A stretch of DNA of 19,750 nucleotides, taken from the NCBI GenBank assembly GCA_964407285.1, contig CAYOVG010000093.1, positions 1-19,750 on the forward strand, read 5' to 3'. The notes below the pieces were generated by a model. The model searched no databases. It was given only the letters and a program-made list of their open reading frames with translations, and had not been told where the DNA came from. This document shows, piece by piece, positions 1 through 8,687 of this stretch (positions are counted from its first letter, which is position 1; every line of letters starts with the position of its first letter). Position numbers and translations under genes: made by a program. Source of the stretch: CAYOVG01 sp964407285 (GTDB lineage Bacteria > Desulfobacterota > Syntrophobacteria > Syntrophobacterales > Syntrophobacteraceae).

Positions 1-23
1 ATCCCGATATCCTGCAAGAAGCG

Positions 24-1067
24 ATGAAGACAACCAAGTCCCGCTTCCGCCATTCGGATTTCAAGCATCCGGCCGTCCGGGAACTCTTCAGGATCTGCAC
101 CATCAGAGAAGCCATGAGGTTGAGTGAGGGGGGAGCGAACCGCGGACCCGCCGGACGCAACATAGACAAAGGAGAGAGACAATACGCGGAATCTTTTCCC
201 GCCACGGACGGGAAGGACCTGGAACCGATAGACCCGTTCCGGATGGTCCAGGACGACATCAAATTACCCTCTCTTCCCGCCATCTTCTGGCAGATCCAGG
301 ACGTCATCGGCAATCCCCGTAGTTCCGCTCACTCCATCGCCGACGTTATCAGCAAGGACACGGGTCTTACGGTCCGGCTGCTGAAGTTGGTCAACAGCTC
401 CTTCTACGGCTTTCCTTCCAGGATCGATTCCCTGTCCAGGGCCGTGACCATTGTCGGCACCAAGCAACTCAGCACCCTTGCGATGGGAATTTGCATCACC
501 AACACGTTCAAGGACATTCCGCAGGAACTGATAAGCCTGGAGTCTTTCTGGAAGCACAGTATCGCCTGCGGAATGGCGGCGAGGATACTGGGCAAATTCA
601 AAAATACCGCCAACAGCGAGCGGCTTTTCATCGAGGGGTTGCTCCACGATATCGGCCGCCTGATCATCTTCGGTTTTTACCCCGCGCACGCAAGGGCCGC
701 ATTGATTGCCGCCCGCAGGAACAGGGACCTCCTCTGTAAAGTGGAACCGGATGTGCTCGGTACGTCTCATACAACAATCGGAGCCGTTTTACTGAAGGAA
801 TGGAAGCTTCCGGTCATACTGGAGACCACGGCTCAGAGCCATCATGAACCCGAAAAGGCGCAGCATCCGGTGGACGCGTCACTGATTCACATGGCGGATA
901 TCATCGTGAACGCCTTGGGAATCGGATCGAGCGGCGAGGTTTTCGTGCCTCCCCTAGGCTCTCATGCCTGGGAGTGCCTCTGCCTTCCCGTGAGCATCTT
1001 CGATTCCACTGCGAGGCAGTTGGACCGTCAGTTGACCGAAGTCGTCAGGTTCTTTGCCTATGAGTAA
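24..1067 (+). CDS. HDOD domain signalling protein (5' end may lie outside the window)
   Basis: HDOD domains are non-catalytic relatives of HD phosphohydrolases that act as protein-interaction modules in bacterial signalling. The domain spans about residues 75-280: an entry motif KLPSLPAIFWQIQ, the core VSKDTGL-like and LLKLVNSSFYG segments, then HSIACGMAARIL and GLLHDIGRLI. No GYP motif is seen, so this is not an HD-GYP phosphodiesterase. The ATG at 24 has only a weak purine stretch (AAGAAG) upstream, and the frame is open to the left edge of the window, so the gene could start further left. The first ~75 residues are polar and I do not recognise them. The stop overlaps the start of the next gene (ATGAGTAA), so the two are co-transcribed and probably act together. 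The HDOD assignment is firm; the partner and exact start are not. Confidence 0.85.
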   Translation: MKTTKSRFRHSDFKHPAVRELFRICTIREAMRLSEGGANRGPAGRNIDKGERQYAESFPATDGKDLEPIDPFRMVQDDIKLPSLPAIFWQIQDVIGNPRSSAHSIADVISKDTGLTVRLLKLVNSSFYGFPSRIDSLSRAVTIVGTKQLSTLAMGICITNTFKDIPQELISLESFWKHSIACGMAARILGKFKNTANSERLFIEGLLHDIGRLIIFGFYPAHARAALIAARRNRDLLCKVEPDVLGTSHTTIGAVLLKEWKLPVILETTAQSHHEPEKAQHPVDASLIHMADIIVNALGIGSSGEVFVPPLGSHAWECLCLPVSIFDSTARQLDRQLTEVVRFFAYE

Positions 1068-3012
1068 AAGAGAGCGGGCAAGACAAAGAATCCGGGAACT
1101 GGAAGAGCGTGTCAAATACCTCGAAGAGGTTAATCGATTCACGCTTGACGCTTTGGATATGGCGGCTTCCCTTGCGGATTTTCAGCCTAACATAAACAAA
1201 CTGCAAGAACCCTCGGCCATCCTTGACGATGCCCGCTCGCGCATAAAGCGCCTGACGTCTTTTCAGACCACGGCCTTTTTCCTGGTGGACGAAGCCACTT
1301 CGGACTTCTACCTGGCCAGTTGCGACCCGCCGGGTACGGAACCCTTCGTTCAGGAAGAAGTGAGGCAGTTCATCGATAACGGGACATTTGGATGGGCGCT
1401 CAGGGAAAACCGTCCCACCATGGTTTCATCGAGCGATTTCGAGGATCAGATAGTCCTTCACGTCATAGCCACCAGCGCAAGGGTCCGGGGCATGTTCGTC
1501 GGCGTGCTCGAACGGGGAAAAAACGACGTTCCCGATATCTCGCTTTCTCTCCTGTCGATAATTCTTCTCAATAGCGCCAACGCTCTCGAGAGCTTCGAAC
1601 TTTACAAGATGATCAGCGATATCAATAAAGACCTGGAAGAGAAAGTAAAGGAACGAACGAAACAACTCGAATACCACGCTCTCCACGACCCCCTCACGGA
1701 CCTTCCCAATCGAGTTCTCATCTTCGACCGCCTCGAATACGAAATACGGGCGTCGCAACGCAAGAACAAAGAGATGGCCTTCCTCCTCATCGACCTTGAC
1801 AGGTTCAAGGATGTCAACGACAGCCTCGGCCATCACGCGGGGGACGTGCTTCTTGTGGAATTCGGCAGAAGGCTTCGCAACATCGTACGGGATACCGACA
1901 CCATAGCACGGCTGGGAGGCGACGAATTCGGAGTGTTCCTGCCCGAGGTGCACAACCTGAAGAATACGGTGGACGTGTGCCGGAGGATACTCAAGAGCAT
2001 GGAAGAACCTTTTCTCGTCGAGGACCAGTACATCAGCGTCGATGCCAGTATCGGAGTCGCAATGATACCGGCTCACGGAAAGGACAAAGACACGATCCTG
2101 CGTAAGGCTGATGTCGCCATGTATGCCGCCAAACGCACCAAAAGCGGCTACGCGGTGTTCGATTCCGATCATGGGGAAGGCAACCTGGATCGCCTGACGC
2201 TCATGGGAGAACTGCGCAGGGCCATAGACAAAGAAGAATTGCTCCTCTACTACCAGCCCAAGGTGAACATAGCCACCGGCCAGATCTGCGGCGTCGAGGC
2301 CCTGTTGCGATGGTTGAATCCCAAAAGAGGGTTTGTATCTCCGGGAGAGTTCATACCTCTCGCCGAACAGGGGGGACTCATCAAAGCCGTTACGCTCAAG
2401 GTCATTCGCATGGCTCTCCGGCAGCAGAGGCTATGGCTCCAGTCCGGCCTGGATATTCCCGCCGCCGTCAACCTTTCCGCCCTGAACGTTCAGGACCCGG
2501 AACTGCCGAACCAGATTGCCGGCATGCTGGAGGAGTTCCAGGTTTCACCCGCGTGCCTGGAACTGGAGATAACCGAGAGCACCATCATGACCACCCCGAA
2601 TCGGGGTCTCAAGGTCATCCAGGAACTCAACGGCATGGGCATCAAGCTCTCCATCGACGACTTCGGAACAGGCTATTCCTCCCTGGCCTATCTCAAGAAG
2701 CTGCCCGTGCAGGTAATAAAGATAGACCTCTCCTTTGTAGTGAACATGCACAAGGATGAAACCGACGCCAAGATCGTTCAGTCGATCATAGAGTTGGGAC
2801 ACAACCTGGGGATGGAGATTGTGGCGGAAGGCGTGGAGAACTCCAGTATTTGGGAAAAGCTCGCGGAACATGGCTGCGATATGGCGCAGGGTTATCTCAT
2901 CAGCCGGCCTCTGCCTCCGGAGGAGTTCGGTGAATGGATGGCCGGTTCGACATGGACTCTGCCTCGCGGCGCCGTGGAGAAAAAGATCGCCGGCAACTGG
3001 TGGGATGAGTGA
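1060..3012 (+). CDS. GGDEF-EAL dual-domain c-di-GMP enzyme with N-terminal GAF-like sensor
   Basis: The predicted product makes and/or breaks cyclic di-GMP. ATG 1060 is preferred over an in-frame TTG at 1054. A short N-terminal coiled coil (RERARQRIRELEERVKYLEE) leads to a GAF-like region (about 45-180), then a signalling helix (KDLEEKVKERTKQLEYHAL). The GGDEF domain has DPLTDLPNR, LIDLDRFKDVND and an intact GGDEF at residues 286-290, with an I-site RDTD exactly five residues before it, so product inhibition is expected. The EAL domain keeps EALLRW (from residue 413), LEITES, DDFGTGYSS, KIDLSF, VAEGVE and QGYLISRPLP, the set expected of an active phosphodiesterase. No transmembrane segment is seen, so it is probably cytoplasmic. 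It overlaps the HDOD gene by 8 bases. Which activity dominates cannot be told from sequence. Confidence 0.95.
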   Translation: MSKRERARQRIRELEERVKYLEEVNRFTLDALDMAASLADFQPNINKLQEPSAILDDARSRIKRLTSFQTTAFFLVDEATSDFYLASCDPPGTEPFVQEEVRQFIDNGTFGWALRENRPTMVSSSDFEDQIVLHVIATSARVRGMFVGVLERGKNDVPDISLSLLSIILLNSANALESFELYKMISDINKDLEEKVKERTKQLEYHALHDPLTDLPNRVLIFDRLEYEIRASQRKNKEMAFLLIDLDRFKDVNDSLGHHAGDVLLVEFGRRLRNIVRDTDTIARLGGDEFGVFLPEVHNLKNTVDVCRRILKSMEEPFLVEDQYISVDASIGVAMIPAHGKDKDTILRKADVAMYAAKRTKSGYAVFDSDHGEGNLDRLTLMGELRRAIDKEELLLYYQPKVNIATGQICGVEALLRWLNPKRGFVSPGEFIPLAEQGGLIKAVTLKVIRMALRQQRLWLQSGLDIPAAVNLSALNVQDPELPNQIAGMLEEFQVSPACLELEITESTIMTTPNRGLKVIQELNGMGIKLSIDDFGTGYSSLAYLKKLPVQVIKIDLSFVVNMHKDETDAKIVQSIIELGHNLGMEIVAEGVENSSIWEKLAEHGCDMAQGYLISRPLPPEEFGEWMAGSTWTLPRGAVEKKIAGNWWDE

Positions 3013-3156
3013 TCGGATTTCGCTTTACGGGTTGCGAGTTGCCGGCTGCGAGTTCGGGCCGGGCAGGCTGTGGGCGCATTGCGTCCAAAACTCGTTCGAT
3101 CCCGTTTCCGGTTTCAAGCATTTTCCCAAATTCCCGAATGCGGGCACGGAACAACC

Positions 3157-4614
3157 TCAAGGGGGAACCGCTCCCCCCGAAATCGACCGGCGGACCCGAA
3201 GCGCCCGTTGTTTGAGGATCTCCAGGTCATCGTAAGTGAACTCCGGCCTGCGGCACGCAAAAAAGCTATTGTTATGGTAGAGCGGTTCGCTTTCGATGTC
3301 GAAGGGAGAAATGGCCACCGCATCGCGCCACATGGCCGTCTTCGGCAAGGGGGAATATTCGGCGAGGAAAGGCGATGCACCCGCATCGCCCACCACATCG
3401 ATCGCTTCGGCCACTTCCTCGGGTGTCTGGCCCGGCAGGCCGCAAAGGAGATAGACACCGATCTGCTTCGCCACGAACCCGGCGTTCCGCAGGTTTTTCA
3501 TAGCCCATGGGAACATGTCCGTCTCCACTTTGCCTCCCCATTGCCGCTGCCTGTCGGGACGCGTGCTTTCAAGGCCCAGGCGGATCGTGGTAAATCCACT
3601 CCGGTAGAGCAGTTCGCACCACTCCGGGGTCAGAGCGCGGATGTGTAGCGCATTGGGCGTGTGGAAGCGCACGCGCACGCCGGCATCCACGCACAGCCGT
3701 TCCAGCGCCGGCTTAAGGGTCGTCTCGGCCTGCAGGAGCAGGGCATCGTCGTAGAAGGCAAAATCGACAACCCCTTTCCCGCGCCACAGGCAGATTTCCC
3801 GGTAAATCGATTCGGCGCTCCGCCTCTGCCACCCCGGCTGGAGCAATTCCGACGCGCAGTACGGACACCGGAAGGGGCAGCCGCGACTGGCCAGTATCGG
3901 AGCGTACTCGAGGCCGGCGATGAGGTCCAACGCCGGAGGCGGATAGGCGGAAAAGGTCCCCCACACGCTCCTGTTGCTCAGGACAACCCCCGTTGCGGCT
4001 TCAATCCGGTCGGGAAGCGACTCGACGGAATCTGCAAATACTTCGTGGGCCCCGCTCACCGTCCGCGCATGCCCGGTACAGAGTCGTGCGTATATTCCCC
4101 CCAGCCATATCGGTGAACGGGGAAAGACTTCAGCCAAGACCGAGATAGTGTCCCGAATTCCGGGATACCAGTAGGTCATTATGGAAGTCACCAATATCAG
4201 ATCGGGTTCCGGGTGCGCTTGCAGCCGGAGACGCAGGGTATCGGGATGGAGTCCGTACCGGAAATACGTTCTGGGTATATCCTTGTACGCCTCGGGTTTG
4301 GGAATGGGCGTCTTCGGGTACTTCCCGGTCCCGTACCCCCGGCTGCCCCCGGGAATAATCCCGTTTTCCTTCTTCGCCATGGGGTCGAGACGGTCGAGGC
4401 AGTCGACGAGGGCCACCCTGCATCCACCTTCACGCAGGAGCGAGGCGAGGAGCAGCAGCCCCATCGGCTTTGCCCACATATCATGAGCGGCAAAGTCGGT
4501 GATCCAGGGGTTTACGAGCAGAACAAAAGGTTGCCTGAGCATAGGGTTCCTGAAACCTCGAAAACTTCCGCACATCGGCGGAATCGATAGTGTGTTGCCG
4601 GGCGAATCCCGCAT
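3157..4614 (-). CDS. B12-binding-type radical SAM protein, function unknown
   Basis: The radical SAM iron-sulfur motif CxxxCxxC is present as C246-P-F-R-C250-P-Y-C253 (SRGCPFRCPYC), followed by a typical barrel (FAFYDDALLL, RLGLESTRPDRQ, GVYLLCGLPGQTPEEV). The N-terminal part has the Rossmann-like fold of B12-binding radical SAM enzymes (FVLLVNPW, PMGLLLLASLLREGGCRVALVD, LILVTSIMTYWYPG, WLGGIYA), but I see no DxHxxG cobalamin-ligand motif, so cobalamin may not bind, or may bind base-off without that histidine. The ATG at 4614 has a well-spaced AAGGA six bases upstream; M26 (ATG at 4542) is a weaker alternative start. The gene is alone on the minus strand, convergent with the GGDEF-EAL gene and divergent from dtd, so context gives no substrate. 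The length, 485 aa, is normal for the family. The fold is sure; the function is not known. Confidence 0.88.
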   Translation of the reverse strand: MRDSPGNTLSIPPMCGSFRGFRNPMLRQPFVLLVNPWITDFAAHDMWAKPMGLLLLASLLREGGCRVALVDCLDRLDPMAKKENGIIPGGSRGYGTGKYPKTPIPKPEAYKDIPRTYFRYGLHPDTLRLRLQAHPEPDLILVTSIMTYWYPGIRDTISVLAEVFPRSPIWLGGIYARLCTGHARTVSGAHEVFADSVESLPDRIEAATGVVLSNRSVWGTFSAYPPPALDLIAGLEYAPILASRGCPFRCPYCASELLQPGWQRRSAESIYREICLWRGKGVVDFAFYDDALLLQAETTLKPALERLCVDAGVRVRFHTPNALHIRALTPEWCELLYRSGFTTIRLGLESTRPDRQRQWGGKVETDMFPWAMKNLRNAGFVAKQIGVYLLCGLPGQTPEEVAEAIDVVGDAGASPFLAEYSPLPKTAMWRDAVAISPFDIESEPLYHNNSFFACRRPEFTYDDLEILKQRALRVRRSISGGAVPP

Positions 4615-4766
4615 TATATATCCTTATTAACAGGGCAGGTCAAACAGCCAATGGCCGGGCAGATATCAACAGCATTTCGCGGGTGGGGCTTTGACGGCCA
4701 CAATGGACGCGCCCCAACCACGAAGTGGCTACAGCTCAGTATCGGATGAAAGGAGAGGAGTATTAC

Positions 4767-5216
4767 ATGCGCGCCGTGGTACAGCGGGTCAGCGAGGCCG
4801 GAGTACGGATCGGGGGAGAGGAAGTCGGCAGAATCGGCAAGGGACTTCTGGTGCTTCTGGGAGTGGGCCGCGAGGACGGTCCGGAGGACATATCCTATCT
4901 TGCGGACAAGATTGTCAACCTTCGCATATTTGCCGATGCGGCGGACAAGATGAACCTCTCCGTCATGGATGTCGGCGGGGGCATACTGATCGTTTCGCAG
5001 TTCACGCTCTGGGGCGACTGCCGCAAAGGGAGACGGCCGTCTTTCGTGGAAGCGGCGCCTCCGGAACAAGCCAGGGCTCTTTACGAAGCTTTCGTGGAGG
5101 AAGTGCGCAAGACGTCCCTTTCCGTCGCCACCGGCAGGTTTCAGGAATTAATGGAGGTGTTCCTGGTCAACGACGGACCGGTTACCATGATCCTGGATTC
5201 CCGAAAGCGATTCTAA
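4767..5216 (+). CDS. dtd: D-aminoacyl-tRNA deacylase (Dtd)
   Basis: Dtd removes D-amino acids (and glycine from tRNA-Ala) mischarged onto tRNA, using only RNA-based chemistry in a homodimer in the cytoplasm. The protein begins MRAVVQRVSEAGV, the conserved family N-terminus, and carries both signature motifs: SQFTLWGDCRKGRRPSF (SQFTL motif) and LVNDGPVTMIL (NxGPVT, the cross-subunit Gly-cisPro motif). At 149 aa it has the usual length. ATG 4767 is chosen because AGGAGAGGAG ends six bases before it and the family N-terminus starts exactly there. It is divergent from the radical SAM gene (about 150 bp shared upstream region) and followed after about 90 bp by the CNNM-type gene. It is a housekeeping gene without an obvious link to the signalling genes around it. 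Confidence 0.96.
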   Translation: MRAVVQRVSEAGVRIGGEEVGRIGKGLLVLLGVGREDGPEDISYLADKIVNLRIFADAADKMNLSVMDVGGGILIVSQFTLWGDCRKGRRPSFVEAAPPEQARALYEAFVEEVRKTSLSVATGRFQELMEVFLVNDGPVTMILDSRKRF

Positions 5217-5308
5217 TACCCCGGTGCGTTATGGGGCGATCGTCTTTATCTTTTTCGTGCACGTGCGATATGCTATAGGATTTGACGATCTTGCAGGAGG
5301 TTGCCCAT

Positions 5309-6649
5309 ATGCGGTGGTTGATTGTCTACCTGATGATCATCCTGATGCTCAATATCACCAACGGCGCGTTTGCCCTGTCGGAAATCGCCATCATATCATC
5401 CCGCAAGGCGCGCCTCCAGCAACTGGCCGAGGAGGGCGACAGAGGGGCCGTCGCAGCGCTGAACCTCGCCAATCATCCGGATTCCTTCCTGCCCACGGTG
5501 CAAATCGGAGTGACGCTGGTGGGAATACTGACCGGCGCATTCGGAGATGCGACGATCGCCGAGAAACTCTCGGAATACCTGAGGACAGTTCCCGCCCTGG
5601 CCGGCCTCAGCGGCCCCTTCGCCACGGTGGTGGTGGTGCTCGGCACGACATACCTCACACTCATTCTCGGTGAACTGGTTCCGAAGCGGGTGGCGCTCTA
5701 CAATCCGGAAAAAGTAGCCACCATCGTATCGAGGCCGATGCGGTTGCTCGCCCGCATTTCTTCACCGATCGTATTCCTGCTCAGCGTCTCCAGTGACGCC
5801 GTTATACGCCTGTCAGGCGTGCGACCATCGGAGGGGTCTCCGGTAACGGAAGAAGAAATACGCCTGATGATCGACCAGGGCGCCCAGGTGGGACTGTTCG
5901 AGAAAGAAGAAAGGGATATGGTGACGAGCATTTTCCGCCTGGACGAACGGCGCGTCGGAACCATCATGAAACCGCGCACGGATATGGTTTGGATAGATAT
6001 CGGGGACTCGTCCGAGGATATACGGCGTAAGATCGGGGAATGCGGGCACTCGCGCTACCCCGTTTGCCGGGAGGATATCGATAACGTGCTCGGGATAGTC
6101 CATGCCAGGGACCTGCTTACTCACTGTGAGGTGGGTCCGTTGAACCTGGAAACCTCCCTGAAGACTCCTCTTTTTGTCTACGAGAATGTATCCGTCTTCA
6201 AGCTCTTAAAACTTTTTAAAAAAACGGGAAATTACGCAGCCCTGGCGGTTGACGAATACGGGAGCGTTCAGGGTTTCATTACCATAAACGATGTCATGGA
6301 AACCATAGTCGGCGAATTGCCGAACTTCGGGGAGGAAGCGGATGAACCCGCCGTGCAGCGCGAGGACGGCTCGTGGTTGCTCGACGGGGCGCTGTCATTC
6401 GAGGATTTCAAGGATATCTTCGCAATCAAGGTGTTGCCCGGTGAGAGCCGCGGATACTATCACACCCTGGCGGGATTCGTCATGATGCACCTCGGGCATA
6501 TCCCCAGGACAGGTGAATCCTTCGAATGGGAGAACTTGCGCTTTGAAGTGGTGGATATGGATGGACATCGGGTGGATAAGGTGCTCGTGCTTCCCATTGA
6601 GCTTGACCAACGGGAAAATGACATGCTATCTAACAATGGTCGGGAGTAA
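5309..6649 (+). CDS. CNNM/CorC (HlyC-type) membrane protein with CBS pair
   Basis: This is a member of the family often mis-called hemolysin, related to CorC/CorB and CNNM proteins linked to magnesium and divalent-cation transport. In order: a DUF21/CNNM membrane domain (about residues 1-190, with hydrophobic stretches at WLIVYLMIILML, VQIGVTLVGILTGAFG, FATVVVVLGTTYLTLILGEL and SPIVFLLSVS, and the conserved GELVPKRVAL); a cytoplasmic CBS pair (about 195-330, including RVGTIMKPRTDMVWID and DEYGSVQGFITINDVMETIVGEL); and a C-terminal CorC/HlyC domain (about 345-435). ATG 5309 is preferred because AGGAGG sits eight bases upstream; an upstream in-frame TTG at 5282 would put that site inside the gene. 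At about 446 aa it is full length. The actual ion and direction of transport are not established for most bacterial members. Confidence 0.93.
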   Translation: MRWLIVYLMIILMLNITNGAFALSEIAIISSRKARLQQLAEEGDRGAVAALNLANHPDSFLPTVQIGVTLVGILTGAFGDATIAEKLSEYLRTVPALAGLSGPFATVVVVLGTTYLTLILGELVPKRVALYNPEKVATIVSRPMRLLARISSPIVFLLSVSSDAVIRLSGVRPSEGSPVTEEEIRLMIDQGAQVGLFEKEERDMVTSIFRLDERRVGTIMKPRTDMVWIDIGDSSEDIRRKIGECGHSRYPVCREDIDNVLGIVHARDLLTHCEVGPLNLETSLKTPLFVYENVSVFKLLKLFKKTGNYAALAVDEYGSVQGFITINDVMETIVGELPNFGEEADEPAVQREDGSWLLDGALSFEDFKDIFAIKVLPGESRGYYHTLAGFVMMHLGHIPRTGESFEWENLRFEVVDMDGHRVDKVLVLPIELDQRENDMLSNNGRE

Positions 6650-6771
6650 GAGCAGCTGTTTTACGGGATTTCCGCCGTCATTCCCATAAGAGAAGCGATG
6701 CGGTCAAGCGGTCCGAAAAGAGTGGGAGATCTTGTCGTCTCTATTCCGCCTTATAACAGGAATTGCTCGCC

Positions 6772-7299
6772 ATGGAGAGAACACCTTTCCAGGAAGACGA
6801 AGTTTTGATTTTGAGGCACGCTGTCGATGTTTCGGAAGACCTGATAAGTGACTTCTACAAGATATCCACTTCCGAGTGGAAGCGTTACCGCTACGATATT
6901 CAATCATTGAAGGACCTTCACGAAGAGGAGATCACGGATGCGGCCTTCGCTCAGATCCGCCGGTACGCAAGTTGTCCCGACAAGCGCCTGCGCGGAAGCG
7001 AACCCGGCGATTACTTCAAGATATGCCTGCAGGACCACAGAATCCGAAGAGCTATCCTCATGGATCCGAAGCTGCAACTCCTGCCGTTCGGATTGTATAT
7101 AGTGACTCATGAATTGATCCATGTGGTGCGTTTCGCCAAGTTTCTTCATCGGTTCCACACGACTGAAGCCGAACGATGCGCCGAGGAGGCGCGCGTTCAC
7201 GAGTTGACGTTCCGGATTCTGGCAAACAGCAGCATCAAAGGTCTCCCCGAAGTTCTGAATACTTTTCAGGACCACCGCGCCGTGGAGACATTCTTCTGA
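6772..7299 (+). CDS. Small HExxH protein, possible zinc metallopeptidase, family not recognised
   Basis: I do not recognise this 175-residue protein. It contains THELIHVVRF, an HExxH zinc-peptidase motif at H113-E114-x-x-H117, and 21 residues further on an acidic stretch EAERCAEEARVHE (E138/E139/E144), where a gluzincin-type third zinc ligand could sit. No signal peptide or membrane segment is visible, so a cytoplasmic location is expected. ATG 6772 is preferred to TTG 6763 because AGGAA lies nine bases before the ATG but directly abuts the TTG. It sits between the CNNM gene (122 bp gap) and the cNMP-GGDEF gene (175 bp gap), all on the plus strand. HExxH can occur by chance; the predicted helix before it and the acidic residues after it make a real metal site plausible but unproven. 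Confidence 0.75.
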   Translation: MERTPFQEDEVLILRHAVDVSEDLISDFYKISTSEWKRYRYDIQSLKDLHEEEITDAAFAQIRRYASCPDKRLRGSEPGDYFKICLQDHRIRRAILMDPKLQLLPFGLYIVTHELIHVVRFAKFLHRFHTTEAERCAEEARVHELTFRILANSSIKGLPEVLNTFQDHRAVETFF

Positions 7300-7368
7300 C
7301 CTCCGAACCGATATTCTCCGAAGCCCGGGATGCATCGTGCCGGCGTTCTTCGCATGCGGAACAGCCGC

Positions 7369-7384
7369 CGGCATGCTATATGCC
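7369..7384 (+). promoter_or_regulatory. Weak sigma-54-like -24/-12 candidate upstream of the cNMP-GGDEF gene
   Basis: CGGCAT-N5-ATGCC keeps the GG and GC dinucleotides exactly ten bases apart, as sigma-54 promoters require, but it matches the rest of the -24 and -12 boxes poorly. It lies about 90 bases before the start codon. Such a match arises by chance fairly often, so confidence is low. Confidence 0.2.
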
Positions 7385-7474
7385 TCATAGGGGTCCATTA
7401 CGTCTATATGTCAGATATCCGTCGGGATTCGGCGGCAAAGCGTCCGATTCCCAGCGCACGGGGAGGAAACATCG

Positions 7475-8434
7475 ATGAGTTATTGTGGCTTGCCGGTCAC
7501 CAGGGAAGAATTGAAAAGACTGCACCTGCTGGAGTACGTAAGCCTGGACTCCATAGAAGGAGTTCTGAGTGCGTGCACCGTTATGGAACTGAAGCCCGAA
7601 GAAGTGCTCATTGCTTCAGGGCAGCCGAACCATAATCTTTATCTCCTGCTTTCCGGCAGAGTGCGCGTTCACCTGATCTCCCCGGACGGACCACCGCTGG
7701 TCTACCTGCATCCCGGTGAGAGCGTGGGCGAGATGTCCATAATCGATCATTCCCCCACCTCGGCATACGTGATCGCCGATACGGCATGCCGCATGCTCGT
7801 CATGAGGGAAGAAATCGTATGGTCCATCATGCGGGCCTCGCATGAAGCGGCATTGAGTCTGCTGCTTACGATTACGAAACGCCTCAGGCATGCGAACGGA
7901 GTCATTTGCGAGGGTATCGAATTCGACAGGGAATTCCATCACTACGGGACGGTTGACCCTCTGACCGGCCTGTACAACCGCTACTGGCTGAACAACTCGC
8001 TCGATCGCCACATGTCCCGTTGCAGCATCGATCGGCATCCCTTCTCCATCATCCTGATCGATATCGACAGATTCAAGGAATTCAACGACAGGTACGGACA
8101 CCTGTGCGGCGACAAGGCCCTTCGCGCTGTTTGCCGCGCTTTCCTGGAAAACCTGCGGATCACCGAAATGGCCGCTCGCTATGGCGGAGACGAATTCGTG
8201 ATCCTGCTCCCCGACCTCGATATCGGCAAGGCCCGAATAGTGGCTGAACGACTCCGCCGGGCAGTAGAAGACGTTTCCATAGTCCTCTCGGACGGAAGAA
8301 CCCTGCCGCCCCCCACCATATCCCTCGGGATAGCACAGGCAGAACCGGAGCAAACACCGGAAGCCCTTCTGACGTCCGCCGACGCAGCCCTCTACAGGGC
8401 CAAAGGACGGGGTCGCAACTGCTGCTCGGAATGA
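7475..8434 (+). CDS. Diguanylate cyclase with N-terminal cyclic-nucleotide-binding fold
   Basis: Residues about 20-135 form a CRP/cNMP-binding-type beta-roll (LLLSGRVRVHLISPDG, GESVGEMSIIDHSPTSAYVIAD); residues about 155-319 form a GGDEF domain with DPLTGLYNRYWL, LIDIDRFKEFND and an intact GGDEF at 237-241, so it should make c-di-GMP. Two departures from the norm are visible. The phosphate-binding cassette has PTSA where classical cAMP binders have PR(S/T)A (T95 replaces the arginine), and the I-site position reads RITE instead of RxxD. The enzyme may therefore sense something other than a classical cNMP and may escape product inhibition. The ATG at 7475 has GGGAGG eight bases upstream. A CG-rich hairpin follows the gene, and the exopolysaccharide operon begins 253 bp downstream. 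Confidence 0.93.
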   Translation: MSYCGLPVTREELKRLHLLEYVSLDSIEGVLSACTVMELKPEEVLIASGQPNHNLYLLLSGRVRVHLISPDGPPLVYLHPGESVGEMSIIDHSPTSAYVIADTACRMLVMREEIVWSIMRASHEAALSLLLTITKRLRHANGVICEGIEFDREFHHYGTVDPLTGLYNRYWLNNSLDRHMSRCSIDRHPFSIILIDIDRFKEFNDRYGHLCGDKALRAVCRAFLENLRITEMAARYGGDEFVILLPDLDIGKARIVAERLRRAVEDVSIVLSDGRTLPPPTISLGIAQAEPEQTPEALLTSADAALYRAKGRGRNCCSE

Positions 8435-8527
8435 TCACGAGGCGGTTCTTCATCCTTCTCAGGCTCTGCTGCTCGTAGCGTCTCGATGATTACGAGTTTT
8501 ATCGGCATGGTTCATAGCCCATTCCTT

Positions 8528-8546
8528 GCCCCGCTTTCGCGGGGGC
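8528..8546 (+). terminator. GC-rich hairpin after the cNMP-GGDEF gene, possible terminator
   Basis: CCCCGC-TTTC-GCGGGG forms a perfect 6-bp stem, extendable by one G-C pair with a bulged G, with a four-base loop. It lies about 95 bases past the GGDEF stop and 140 bases before the wza-like gene, where a terminator would make sense, but there is no T-run after it. It could separate the two transcription units through Rho-assisted or intrinsic pausing. Confidence 0.35.
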
Positions 8547-8687
8547 GGTCCTTAAGTGTTAGCCTGTTTTGGTCCATGCCGTTTTTTCTGGATTTTCCTG
8601 ATAAATCGTGTAGCATGATAAAGAAGGTTCATTAGCTTCTCATCCAGTATTTAAGAAAAGAATCGCGAGGGGGAGGTCAGCGTACCT

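Noticed and set aside
1426..2172. Long minus-strand open frame (248 codons) opposite the GGDEF-EAL gene
   Set aside because: It lies wholly inside a gene with intact catalytic motifs on the other strand, and its translation shows no recognisable domain; it is an antisense shadow.
3031..3054. Short tandem-like repeat GTTGCGAGTT / GCTGCGAGTT after the GGDEF-EAL gene
   Set aside because: Only two imperfect 10-base units; too short to call an element.
3070..3648. Plus-strand open frame of 192 codons opposite the radical SAM gene
   Set aside because: The minus strand here encodes the C-terminal part of a recognisable radical SAM protein, so the plus frame is a shadow.
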